Assembly: GCF_025725685.1 (NCBI RefSeq)
Contig: NZ_CP107008.1
Span: 992,001-1,056,000 of the forward strand
Direction of reading: 5' to 3'
Source: Halomonas sp. M4R1S46
GTDB lineage: Bacteria > Pseudomonadota > Gammaproteobacteria > Pseudomonadales > Halomonadaceae
Length of the DNA stretch: 64,000 nucleotides
Of this stretch, positions 1 through 7,386 are shown piece after piece (the stretch's first letter is position 1; each line of letters opens with the position of its first letter). Both the position numbers and the translations under genes were made by a program. Below the pieces are notes generated by a model. The model saw only the letters and a program-made list of their open reading frames with translations. It did no database searches and was not told the DNA's origin.

Positions 1-1441
1 AGAAGCTGACCTATGAACTGGCGTTGCTCAAGCGTCACGCCTTCGGCAAGCGCAGCGAACAGCTCAACGTCCTGCAGATCAGCCTGCTGGACGAGGTGGT
101 GGATGCCGACATCGCCGCCATCGAGGCCGAGCTGGAGGCGCTGAACCTCACCCCCGCCGCGCCGGCGGTGAAGAAGACCCCCAAGCGCGCCCCGCTACCC
201 AAGGATCTGCTGCGCATCGAGATCCGCCACGACCTGGAGAGCGAGCACTGCCCGTGCGGCTGCCAGCTGCGACGGATCGGCGAGGAGATCAGCGAGAAGC
301 TCGACTACACGCCGGGCGTGTTCCACGTCGAGCGCCATATCCGCGGCAAGTGGGTCTGCGATCAGTGCGAGACGCTGACCCAGGCGCCGATGCCGGCGCA
401 GATCATCGACAAGGGCATCCCCACCGCCGGCCTGCTGGCCCAGGTGCTGATCGCCAAATACGCCGATCATCTGCCGCTCTATCGCCAGGAGCAGATCTTT
501 GCGCGAGCCGGCGTACCGATTCCGCGCTCGACCCTGGCCGAGTGGGTCGGCATCTGTGGCGTGCGGCTTCAGCCGCTGATCGATGCCTTACGTGACCTGC
601 TGCTCAGTGAGCCGGTACTGCATGCCGACGAGACGCCGGTGCCGATGCTGGCCCCGGGCAAGAAGAAGACCCACAGGGCCTACCTCTGGGCCTACGCCAC
701 CACGCCTTACGCCGGGCTGAAGGCGGTCATCTACGACTTCGCCGCCGGTCGCGGCGGCCAGCATGCCCGCGACTTCCTCGGCGAGTGGCGGGGCAAGCTG
801 ATCTGCGACGACTACAGCGGCTACAAGCAGAGCTTCGCCAACGGCGTCACCGAGATCGGCTGCATGGCACATGCAAGACGCAAGTTCATCGACCTGCACG
901 TGGCCGGCAAGAGCCAGATCGCCGAACAGGCCATCGAACTCATCGGCCAGCTCTACCAGGTGGAGCGCGAGGCCCAGTCACTGACCACGGAAGAACGCCA
1001 GCAGTTACGCGATACAGGGGCGAGACCGATTGCCGACGCGCTACACCGCTGGATGCTGGCTCACCGGGAGAAAGTGCCGAACGGCTCGGCGACGGCCAAA
1101 GCGCTGGACTACAGCCTGAAACGCTGGGCGGCGCTGACACGCTACCTGGATGACGGCGGGCTGCCGATCGACAACAACCGGGTCGAGAACCTGATTCGCC
1201 CCTGGGCATTGGGACGCAGCAACTGGCTATTCGCCGGGTCACTGCGCAGCGGCCAGCGTGCCGCCAACATCATGAGCCTGATTCAGTGCGCCAAGCTGAA
1301 CGGCCACGAACCCTACGCCTACCTGAAGGACGTGCTGGAACGGCTGCCGACGCAAAAGGCCAGCCAGGTCCACGAACTCCTGCCGCAGAACTGGCAAAAA
1401 ACCGCCTGATCATGTGCCGGCGGTGATGCCCGAACGCTTAC
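1..1441 (+). mobile_element. IS66-family insertion sequence, right part (left end outside the window)
   Basis: The element runs off the left edge of the window. Its right boundary is placed at 1441 because the strand ends in CGCTTAC (1435-1441), the reverse complement of the GTAAGCG start typical of IS66-family terminal repeats. The tnpC reading frame stops 32 bases before that boundary, the usual layout for the family. The left repeat, tnpA, tnpB and the 8-bp target duplication cannot be checked here. The sequence after 1441 changes character at once to a hairpin-rich non-coding stretch. Confidence 0.75.
3..1409 (+). CDS. tnpC: IS66-family transposase TnpC (5' end outside the window)
   Basis: This is the DDE transposase that moves IS66-type elements. 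The frame is open to the left edge, so the true start lies upstream; family members are about 500 residues and 468 are visible. Visible landmarks are the N-terminal LKRHAFGKRSEQ segment, a zinc-finger-like segment with CPCGC and CDQC cysteines, the first catalytic aspartate in HADETPVP, the second in CDDYSGYK, and the glutamate in IDNNRVENLIRPWALGR, followed by the usual LFAGS C-terminal helix region. The frame looks intact. tnpA and tnpB would be expected upstream of the window. Confidence 0.93.
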   Translation, partial: KLTYELALLKRHAFGKRSEQLNVLQISLLDEVVDADIAAIEAELEALNLTPAAPAVKKTPKRAPLPKDLLRIEIRHDLESEHCPCGCQLRRIGEEISEKLDYTPGVFHVERHIRGKWVCDQCETLTQAPMPAQIIDKGIPTAGLLAQVLIAKYADHLPLYRQEQIFARAGVPIPRSTLAEWVGICGVRLQPLIDALRDLLLSEPVLHADETPVPMLAPGKKKTHRAYLWAYATTPYAGLKAVIYDFAAGRGGQHARDFLGEWRGKLICDDYSGYKQSFANGVTEIGCMAHARRKFIDLHVAGKSQIAEQAIELIGQLYQVEREAQSLTTEERQQLRDTGARPIADALHRWMLAHREKVPNGSATAKALDYSLKRWAALTRYLDDGGLPIDNNRVENLIRPWALGRSNWLFAGSLRSGQRAANIMSLIQCAKLNGHEPYAYLKDVLERLPTQKASQVHELLPQNWQKTA

Positions 1442-1608
1442 CGACCCGTTCGTCGGAAACGAAGGGGAACCGCCTCGGTGGGCCCGCAATGCGAGTCTCA
1501 GGAATGAGACGAGTCGAGTCCCGGAGCGCTGGCCGTCGGAAACCCGGCGCGCACATCGTCAGGCACTTATTCCGAGGCCCCCGGTAGCGACAGCTGCCGG
1601 GGGTTTTT
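1442..1608 (+). ncRNA. Candidate CsrA/RsmA-binding small RNA (RsmY/RsmZ-like)
   Basis: This stretch has no credible ORF but contains five GGA motifs within about 85 bases. Three sit in loops of small hairpins: TTCGT-CGGAA-ACGAA (1449-1463), GTCTCA-GGAA-TGAGAC (1495-1510) and GCCG...CGGC (1532-1548, GGA at 1538-1540). Two more, at 1466-1468 and 1523-1525, lie between stems. It ends in a strong intrinsic terminator (1578-1608). GGA in hairpin loops plus a terminator is the signature of Rsm/Csr titrating RNAs, but the call is inference from pattern. The IS66 end at 1441 lies immediately upstream, so the native promoter or 5' end may have been displaced. The alternative is a decayed intergenic region or the 3' end of another structured RNA. 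Confidence 0.35.
1578..1608 (+). terminator. Intrinsic terminator
   Basis: The stem CCCCCGG-t-AGC / GCT-g-CCGGGGG with a GACA loop (1578-1603) is followed directly by five T (1604-1608). It ends whatever transcript comes from the 1442-1577 region and separates it from the next gene. Confidence 0.85.
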
Positions 1609-1640
1609 GCGTGTCACTCGGCCTTGGGCGGAGAATCGCG

Positions 1641-1646
1641 TATAAT
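1641..1646 (+). promoter_or_regulatory. -10 box of the DUF2721 gene
   Basis: A perfect TATAAT lies 30 bases before the start codon at 1676. No good -35 is seen at 16-18 bp spacing. Confidence 0.55.
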
Positions 1647-1675
1647 GCGACTAAAGTCTAATAACGGAGGTTGCC

Positions 1676-2125
1676 TTGACCCTGACCACACCGGCCCTGC
1701 TGTTTCCGGCCATTTCCCTGTTGCTGCTGGCCTATACCAATCGCTTCCTGACCCTGGCGCAGCTGATTCGCAAGTTGGCCGATGAGGAGCACGACGCCCA
1801 CCATCACGAGGTAGCGATGCGCCAGATCCTGCTGCTGCGCAAGCGGATCACCCTGACCAAGCGCATGCAGATGGCGGGCGTGTTGAGCTTCCTGCTCTGC
1901 ACGCTATCGATGTTTGCGCTCTTCCTGTCCCTCAAGCTCCTCGGCATGCTGCTGTTCGGCGTCAGCCTGATCAGCCTGTCGGTGTCGCTGGTGTTCTCCC
2001 TCTGGGAGGTGAAGATCTCGACCAACGCCCTGAATGTCCAGCTGCAGGATATCGAGAACTGGAGCCGAAACCGGGCCGCCGGCAAGGCAGTCGACGAGGA
2101 GGAGGAGGGCATGCACGGCTTGTGA
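1676..2125 (+). CDS. DUF2721 family membrane protein
   Basis: The 149-residue protein matches the DUF2721 pattern: a first membrane segment near residues 5-20 (LLFPAISLLLLAYTNRFL), a basic cytoplasmic stretch with repeated arginines and histidines, then two adjacent hydrophobic segments around residues 62-105. Function in the family is unknown. The start is TTG at 1676, chosen because GGAGG at 1666-1670 is spaced correctly and the first membrane segment follows at once. It has its own TATAAT box and sits upstream of rlmM with a short gap, so the two may be co-transcribed. Confidence 0.8.
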   Translation: MTLTTPALLFPAISLLLLAYTNRFLTLAQLIRKLADEEHDAHHHEVAMRQILLLRKRITLTKRMQMAGVLSFLLCTLSMFALFLSLKLLGMLLFGVSLISLSVSLVFSLWEVKISTNALNVQLQDIENWSRNRAAGKAVDEEEEGMHGL

Positions 2126-2171
2126 GCCGTGTGTCCCCCGGCTAGACTGGCGGGCCTTCACAGGAGGCCAC

Positions 2172-3239
2172 ATGACCCCCCAGCAGTTGCTGTTCTATTG
2201 CCGACCCGGATTCGAGAACGATCTGGCCAGCGAAGTCGCTACCAAGGCGGCCTTGCTGGGCTGGCAGGGCTATCCCCGCGCCGAGCCTCACGCCGGCCAT
2301 GTCCGCTTCGTGGTCACCGACGAACGCTCCGTCAACGCGCTGCATCGGGCCCTGCCCTTGGCTTCGCTGGTCTTCGCTCGCCAGAGCCTCGTGGCCCTGG
2401 AGCCCCTGGAAGCATTGTCACGGGAGGACCGTCTCTCGCCCATCGTCGAGCAGGTCGTGGCGAGTGGCTGGAGCTTCGAGTCGCTGTGGCAGGAGACCCC
2501 GGACACCAACGAGGCCAAGGCGCTGGCCGGGCTGATCAAGGCCCTCAAGCGGCCCCTCGAGTCGACGCTCAGGAAGCGCGGGGCCCTGAGGCGCAAGGCT
2601 GGCGGCCGGCGCCTGCATCTGCTGTGGACCGATGGCGACCGGGTCCAGTTGGGGATGAGTTTCCCGGGCAATCGCAGCGAGCTTCCCGGTGGCATCCGTC
2701 GGCTCCGGTTCCCCCATGATGCGCCGAGCCGCTCCACCCTCAAGCTCGAGGAGGCCTGGCACGAGTTCGTGCCGCGGGATCAATGGGAGGACCGACTGGG
2801 CGAGGGCATGCAGGCGGCGGACCTGGGAGCGGCGCCGGGCGGCTGGACCTGGCAGCTGGTCCATCGGGGGATGCAGGTCTTTGCCATCGATAACGGCCCC
2901 ATGGATCGCAAGCTGATGGCGACCGGCCTGGTGGATCACCTGCGTGAGGATGGCTTCGTCTGGGCGCCGCCGTCGCGGCTGGACTGGCTGGTCTGCGATA
3001 TCGTGGACAAGCCGGCCCGGGTCATCGACATGGTCGAACGCTGGCTGACGCGGCGCTGGTGTCGGGAAGCGGTGTTCAATCTCAAGTTGCCGATGAAGCG
3101 GCGCTGGGAAGCCGTCTCGGAAGGCCTGGCGCGGCTGGACGCCGCCCTCGGCGAGGCCGGCGTCAAGGCGGAAATCGCCTGCCGTCACCTCTATCACGAC
3201 CGTGAAGAGGTGACGGTGCATGTTCGACTGCTGAACTGA
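2172..3239 (+). CDS. rlmM: 23S rRNA 2'-O-ribose C2498 methyltransferase RlmM
   Basis: RlmM methylates the ribose of C2498 in 23S rRNA using S-adenosylmethionine. The 355 residues are close to the usual ~365. An N-terminal ferredoxin-like/THUMP part (QLLFYCRPGFENDLA) is followed by a Rossmann methyltransferase domain with the SAM loop DLGAAPGGWTWQLV near residue 217 and the lysine-bearing FNLKLPMKRRW segment near the end. The start is ATG at 2172, preceded by AGGAGG at 2162-2167. The frame is open further upstream, but that extension overlaps the previous gene and lacks the family N-terminus. The gene ends 15 bp from a convergent gene. Confidence 0.95.
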   Translation: MTPQQLLFYCRPGFENDLASEVATKAALLGWQGYPRAEPHAGHVRFVVTDERSVNALHRALPLASLVFARQSLVALEPLEALSREDRLSPIVEQVVASGWSFESLWQETPDTNEAKALAGLIKALKRPLESTLRKRGALRRKAGGRRLHLLWTDGDRVQLGMSFPGNRSELPGGIRRLRFPHDAPSRSTLKLEEAWHEFVPRDQWEDRLGEGMQAADLGAAPGGWTWQLVHRGMQVFAIDNGPMDRKLMATGLVDHLREDGFVWAPPSRLDWLVCDIVDKPARVIDMVERWLTRRWCREAVFNLKLPMKRRWEAVSEGLARLDAALGEAGVKAEIACRHLYHDREEVTVHVRLLN

Positions 3240-3254
3240 CGGCGGGGGAGGGGC

Positions 3255-3542
3255 TCAGTAGCTCGGTTCGTAGATGCGGACGTGCTCGTCCTCGGTCAGC
3301 AGGGGCAGCATCCGCTGCATCACGCGGCTGCGCTGCTCGCTGTCACGCCACTCCTTCCAGGCCCGCAGGTCACGCCACTTGGTGATCATCAGGCGCCGAT
3401 CGCGGTGCCCCTTCTCGACGAGGGTCTCGCCACCCCCGAAGCCCGGGGCGCTGAGCACCTGGCGCATGGCCTCGCGGGCCGCCTCCTCGTATTCTTCCTC
3501 CAGCCCGGGCATGATACGACGTTCGATAATGATCTTGATCAT
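3255..3542 (-). CDS. Antibiotic biosynthesis monooxygenase (ABM) domain protein
   Basis: This 95-residue single-domain protein has the ferredoxin-like ABM fold pattern: MIKIIIERRIMPGLEEEYEEAA at the start, then GGETLVEKGHRDRRLMITKWRD and a final VRIYEPSY strand. Family members are small dimeric oxygenases or heme/quinone-binding proteins, and the substrate cannot be told from sequence. It is convergent with rlmM and divergent from tusA, 50 bp away. Confidence 0.75.
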   Translation of the reverse strand: MIKIIIERRIMPGLEEEYEEAAREAMRQVLSAPGFGGGETLVEKGHRDRRLMITKWRDLRAWKEWRDSEQRSRVMQRMLPLLTEDEHVRIYEPSY

Positions 3543-3592
3543 CCACTAGCTCCCTAGACGCTATTCTCTCAATTCCTTAGGCGAGGTCATCG

Positions 3593-3844
3593 ATGGTTGA
3601 TTCCGCGGATTCCCTGCCCGCTTGCCATGCCGAACTGGACACCACGGGTCTCTACTGCCCCGAGCCGATCATGTTGATGCACAACAAGGTGCGCGACATG
3701 CAGCCGGGGGAGGTCCTCAAGGTGATCGCCAGCGATCCGGCCACCACCCGGGACGTGCCCAAGTTCTGCAGCTTCCTGGGCCATGAGTTGCTGCAGCAGC
3801 ACGAGGACGGCGGCCGCTACTTCTACTTCATCCGGCTGGGCTAA
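3593..3844 (+). CDS. tusA: Sulfurtransferase TusA
   Basis: TusA carries a persulfide on one cysteine and relays sulfur to the TusBCD-TusE-MnmA path for 2-thiouridine in tRNA, and to other acceptors. The 83 residues carry the diagnostic DTTGLYCPEPIM segment with the active cysteine in CPEP near residue 22, followed by the PGEVLKVIASDPATTRD strand-helix pattern. Length and motif are typical. Ten bases after the stop an inverted-repeat element begins, so no terminator of its own is seen. Confidence 0.93.
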   Translation: MVDSADSLPACHAELDTTGLYCPEPIMLMHNKVRDMQPGEVLKVIASDPATTRDVPKFCSFLGHELLQQHEDGGRYFYFIRLG

Positions 3845-3850
3845 GGCGTG

Positions 3851-4002
3851 GCCCTACGCTTTGTCTGAAACTGCCTGCGCTTGCCCATCCGGCGTTAAAA
3901 ATCGGCTCAAAGTACTCATTTACACCGCGTAAACTCCGTCTTTTCGCCGATTTTTGCCTTGTCTGGCCATCGCTCGCCGACTTTTCAGACAAGGTGTAGG
4001 CC
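3851..4002. repeat. ~150-bp intergenic inverted-repeat element (MITE/REP-like)
   Basis: The ends are near-perfect inverted repeats: CCTACGCTTTGTCTGAAA at the left (3853-3870) against the reverse complement of TTTCAGACAAGGTGTAGG at the right (3983-4000). Inside are a second inverted pair, AAAAATCGGC (3897-3906) and GCCGATTTTT (3946-3955), and a palindrome TTTAC-ACCGC-GTAAA (3919-3933). It lies between the convergent tusA and the 4007-4714 gene and ends five bases from the latter's stop. Composition is more AT-rich than the flanks. From memory, similar intergenic units recur in halomonads; that could not be tested here. Confidence 0.65.
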
Positions 4003-4006
4003 GGCC

Positions 4007-4714
4007 TCATTCCGGCTGGTCGGCATCGGGCATGACCATCAGGGCCAGGGCTTCCAGGGTGGCGGGGTCCTCGCGGCGGATGCGGTTGGCGATCTGCCGC
4101 TGGAAGAAGTAGACCACCCGGTGGCGACTGTGGCCGGGATAGAGGCAGGCATCCCCGGGCAGGATCGGGGTGGACTCGACCAGCCGCTCGTCGGCGAGCA
4201 AGGCCTCGATCGCCCCGTCGCTGTAGAGGCGCCAGCCGAACACCTGCTTTAGCTGCCAGGGCGCACCGCTCTCGTCCATGCACAGTGCATGGGTGCCCTG
4301 GGTCTCGGGCAACTGCTGGATCAGGGTCGTCTCCTCGGTCTCCTCGTACTCGAAGTAGGCGGCGGCCTGCTCGAGCTCCAGCACCTTGTGCTCCGGTGGC
4401 TCCTCGAACAGCTCCTCGGTCTCCGGGTCCCGGTAACCGACGAAGTGGCCATGCTCGGGGTCATCGAGCCTCTGGCAGGGTGTCAGGCTTTCCATCCATG
4501 GCACCAGGCCGACCACTTCGCCGTCATCCCGTAGCCCCCAGGCCAGCAGGGGCATGCCGTAGTAGGCTTCGGATTCGGAAGGCAGCCGATAGACCATCTC
4601 CAGGCCGTCGAGCTCGGGAGCGAGACGGACCAGGCGTTTCCTGGCCTGTTGGCGTTGGCGCATGGTGTCCAGGTCGATGACCCGGGCGGGGCGGTGTGAC
4701 AGCGGGATACCCAT
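4007..4714 (-). CDS. Conserved hypothetical protein, 235 aa
   Basis: I do not recognise a family. The protein is soluble and acidic. The start is ATG at 4714 behind a good AGGAGG (4721-4726). The N-terminus is basic (ARVIDLDTMRQRQQARKRLV), the middle is rich in Glu (YFEYEETEETTLIQQLPE), and the C-terminal third contains PGDACLYPGHSRHRVVYFFQ. There is no signal peptide or membrane segment. It is expressed away from the neighbouring DUF3080 gene with an independent ribosome site. Codon use is like its neighbours, so it looks resident. Confidence 0.7.
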   Translation of the reverse strand: MGIPLSHRPARVIDLDTMRQRQQARKRLVRLAPELDGLEMVYRLPSESEAYYGMPLLAWGLRDDGEVVGLVPWMESLTPCQRLDDPEHGHFVGYRDPETEELFEEPPEHKVLELEQAAAYFEYEETEETTLIQQLPETQGTHALCMDESGAPWQLKQVFGWRLYSDGAIEALLADERLVESTPILPGDACLYPGHSRHRVVYFFQRQIANRIRREDPATLEALALMVMPDADQPE

Positions 4715-4832
4715 GAAGTCCCTCCTGCTGCTGCGTGGTCACGGCATTGGCGGTTGGGCCTGTCGGCAGCGCACAACGTCACTGTCTTCCCATCAATAGC
4801 ACAGAGTGGTGACCGAGGTTAAGCCTCTGGCG

Positions 4833-5879
4833 TCAACCGCAGTGACGAATCATGGCCTCACGCAGGTCACGATGACGCTCCCGGGCCGCCGCCAGCGCGG
4901 GCCAGGGCGCCTGCTCGGCCTCCAGGGAGAGCCAGCGCTGGCGGTAGGCGGCGACGGTCGGAGGCGGGTCGACGAGCTGTGCCTCGATCAGTTGGTCGAG
5001 GCCCTGCAGCCAGCGCCGGGATTGCTGCTGGAGCCCGTCCAGCCAACGGGTCAGCCGGTCATGCCCGGCGGTGGCGGTCAGGTCGGTGCAGCCTGTCCCG
5101 TCGGCCAGGGCCGTCTCGAGCAGCGCCGAGGCCTCCTCGAGGCGCCGCTCGGCCAGCAGCAGGGCACGCAGTAGCTCGGCGGTCAGCGGACGCGTCTGCA
5201 GGGTCTTGAGGTGGCCCTCGAGGGTGGCGGAGTCCGGGGGCCAGCGGCGGTCGAACTGGTGGAGAGTTGCCTCGCGCAAGTAGTGCAGTGCGGGCAGCTG
5301 TGCCTCGACCGCCGCCAGAGCGTCCGGCGCCAAGGGCGCGCTGGCCCGGGAGAAGCTGCCGACCCATTCGCTGGAGTCGAACAGGGCATTCCAGCTCGCC
5401 CGGGGCAGCTGCTCGGTCTTGGTCCGGGTCAGCCGCGCCAGGCGCACTCGGTCGGTCTCGCCGAGGCGTTCCGGCACCTCGGTGTTCCAGCAGCCACTCA
5501 GGCGGCGCCACAGGGCGAGTTCGTAGAGCCAGCGCTGGCTCGGGGCGGCCACCCGGCCCAGCTGGTTGTTGCGGCCGGCGACCAGGTTGGCGATATGGCA
5601 GTCGCGCAGGGCGAAGACCGCCAGCATGCCCTCCCGGGTCTCGCCGACGGGAAAGAGGCGTGCCTCCGGCTCGGGGAAGGCCCCGATGTTGGGCGGGTGG
5701 CCGGGGGAGGGAGGTGCCAGGCCCAGGGCGTCCGCCAGGCGCCGCTGGTAGTCCACCAGCAGCGTCTCGGCGGGCCCGTCGCTGCAGCCGGCGAGCAGCA
5801 GGCCCAGCAGTAGCGTGCCCCACCAGCCCGCCCGCCGGCGGCCGTCAGTCCCGGAGGTCGGGAAGTTCCAAGTCGCCAT
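4833..5879 (-). CDS. DUF3080 family lipoprotein
   Basis: The 348-residue protein has a lipoprotein signal: a basic start, a hydrophobic core and the lipobox LLAGC at residues 28-32, so it is probably anchored in the outer or inner membrane facing the periplasm. The remainder fits DUF3080, an all-helical family of unknown role found in gammaproteobacteria (CHIANLVAGRNNQLGRVA is a recognisable segment). The start overlaps the 3' end of the upstream MATE gene by 35 bases, so the two are one transcription unit. That overlap is long but needed to include the signal peptide. Confidence 0.8.
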   Translation of the reverse strand: MATWNFPTSGTDGRRRAGWWGTLLLGLLLAGCSDGPAETLLVDYQRRLADALGLAPPSPGHPPNIGAFPEPEARLFPVGETREGMLAVFALRDCHIANLVAGRNNQLGRVAAPSQRWLYELALWRRLSGCWNTEVPERLGETDRVRLARLTRTKTEQLPRASWNALFDSSEWVGSFSRASAPLAPDALAAVEAQLPALHYLREATLHQFDRRWPPDSATLEGHLKTLQTRPLTAELLRALLLAERRLEEASALLETALADGTGCTDLTATAGHDRLTRWLDGLQQQSRRWLQGLDQLIEAQLVDPPPTVAAYRQRWLSLEAEQAPWPALAAARERHRDLREAMIRHCG

Positions 5880-7296
5880 GCGCCACCGCCTTGCTTCGTC
5901 GTCTCAAGCGCTCGCCGAGCAGCATCGCCGCCACGGTCAGGCCGGCGATCAGCCCGATCCAGTAGCCGTACACCCCGAGCGGGGGGAGCCGGCCGAACAG
6001 GCCATACTCGCCCAGCCAGTGGCCACCGCCGAGGCCCACCAGCCAGTAGGCGAGCAGGGTGATCCACATGATCACCCGGGTATCCTTGTAGCCGCGCAGG
6101 GCGCCGGCCAGGTTGACCTGCAGGGAGTCGGAGACCTGGTAGAGCATGGCGAGCCCGACCAGCGACAGGGTCAGCTCGAACACGGCGGGGTCGTGGGTGT
6201 AGAGGGCGATGACCGGCTCGGCCGTCAGCCACAGCAGCAGGCTGTTGAGCAGGGCCACGGCCACGGCGATCAGGATGCCGTTCCAGGCCACCAGGCGGGC
6301 CGTTTCGGGGCGGGCCTGGCCGAGGGTGTGGCCCACCCGGACGGTCAGGGCCATGCCCAGCGACAGCGGCAGCATGAACAGCAGGGAGGTGTAGTTCAGG
6401 GCCACTTGGTGGGCCGCCACCGTCACCTCGCCGAGACTGGCGATGAACAGCGCGATCAGGGTGAACAGCGTCACCTCGACGAAGATTGCCACCCCGATCG
6501 GCACCCCCACGTAGAGCAGCTCACCGATCATCCGCCAGTGCGGCGGGGTGGGCGAGCGCCACAGCGCGACGTCGCCGTAGGCCCGGCTGCGCCGGGTATA
6601 GGCGACCATGGTCAGGCTCATCACCCACATCGACAGCGCCGTGGCGATGCCGCAGCCCACCGCCCCCAGGGCGGGCAGGGCCTGCAGCGGCGCCGGCAGC
6701 CCCTCGCCGAACAGCGCGGTGAGGCCCGCGCCGCCATAGATCAGCAGGTAGTTGCTGGGAATGTTCACCGCCAGCCCCACCAGGCTGATCCACAGCGCCG
6801 GGCGGGTGTGGTTCATGCCGTCCGAGAAGGCGCGCAGCGCCTGGAAGATCGCCACGCCGGGCATGCCCAGGCCCACCGCGGCCAGGTAGCCGGCGGCGCG
6901 GCGCGCCACCTCCTCGGGCACCGCCATCAGCCGGAATACCGGCATCACCGCCAGCCACAGCAGGACGGCGGCGACGATACCCAGGGCCATGCCGATCCAC
7001 AGCGCCTGGTGCACGTTCTCGCGGATGCCTCCCCGACCGCCGCCCAGCAGGTGGGCCACCACCGGCGTCAGGCCCATCAGGGTGCCGGTCATGAACAGCA
7101 TCAGCGGCAGCCACAGGCTCGAGCCCACCGACACCGCCGCCAGGTCGGTGGCGCTCAGGCGGCCGGTCATCATCACGTCCACCACGCTCATGCCCGCCTG
7201 GGCGAGCTGGGCGCCGCAGATGGGCAGGGCCAGGCGGATCAGGGGGCGGGTTTCCTGGCGCGTGACGGCGAGCAGGTCAGCGGTGAACGGGGCCAA
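5845..7296 (-). CDS. MATE family multidrug efflux transporter (NorM-like)
   Basis: The 483-residue protein has twelve predicted membrane segments in two six-helix halves, each beginning with a MATE-type RLALPICGAQLAQAGMSVVDVMMTGRL-like or VGVPIGVAIFVEVTLFT-like segment. MATE pumps export cationic drugs and dyes in exchange for Na+ or H+, and Na+ coupling would suit a halophile. The start is TTG at 7296 with GGAG about nine bases upstream; no ATG is in frame nearby. It is followed by the DUF3080 lipoprotein with overlapping ends. Confidence 0.9.
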   Translation of the reverse strand: MAPFTADLLAVTRQETRPLIRLALPICGAQLAQAGMSVVDVMMTGRLSATDLAAVSVGSSLWLPLMLFMTGTLMGLTPVVAHLLGGGRGGIRENVHQALWIGMALGIVAAVLLWLAVMPVFRLMAVPEEVARRAAGYLAAVGLGMPGVAIFQALRAFSDGMNHTRPALWISLVGLAVNIPSNYLLIYGGAGLTALFGEGLPAPLQALPALGAVGCGIATALSMWVMSLTMVAYTRRSRAYGDVALWRSPTPPHWRMIGELLYVGVPIGVAIFVEVTLFTLIALFIASLGEVTVAAHQVALNYTSLLFMLPLSLGMALTVRVGHTLGQARPETARLVAWNGILIAVAVALLNSLLLWLTAEPVIALYTHDPAVFELTLSLVGLAMLYQVSDSLQVNLAGALRGYKDTRVIMWITLLAYWLVGLGGGHWLGEYGLFGRLPPLGVYGYWIGLIAGLTVAAMLLGERLRRRSKAVAHGDLELPDLRD

Positions 7297-7386
7297 GCGG
7301 CATGCTCCATGCGAGGTCTAAACGGCCCCGGGCCTCATGCCGTCGGGGCGGAGCGGATAGTCTATCAGGGGCCACGGGACGGCGGG

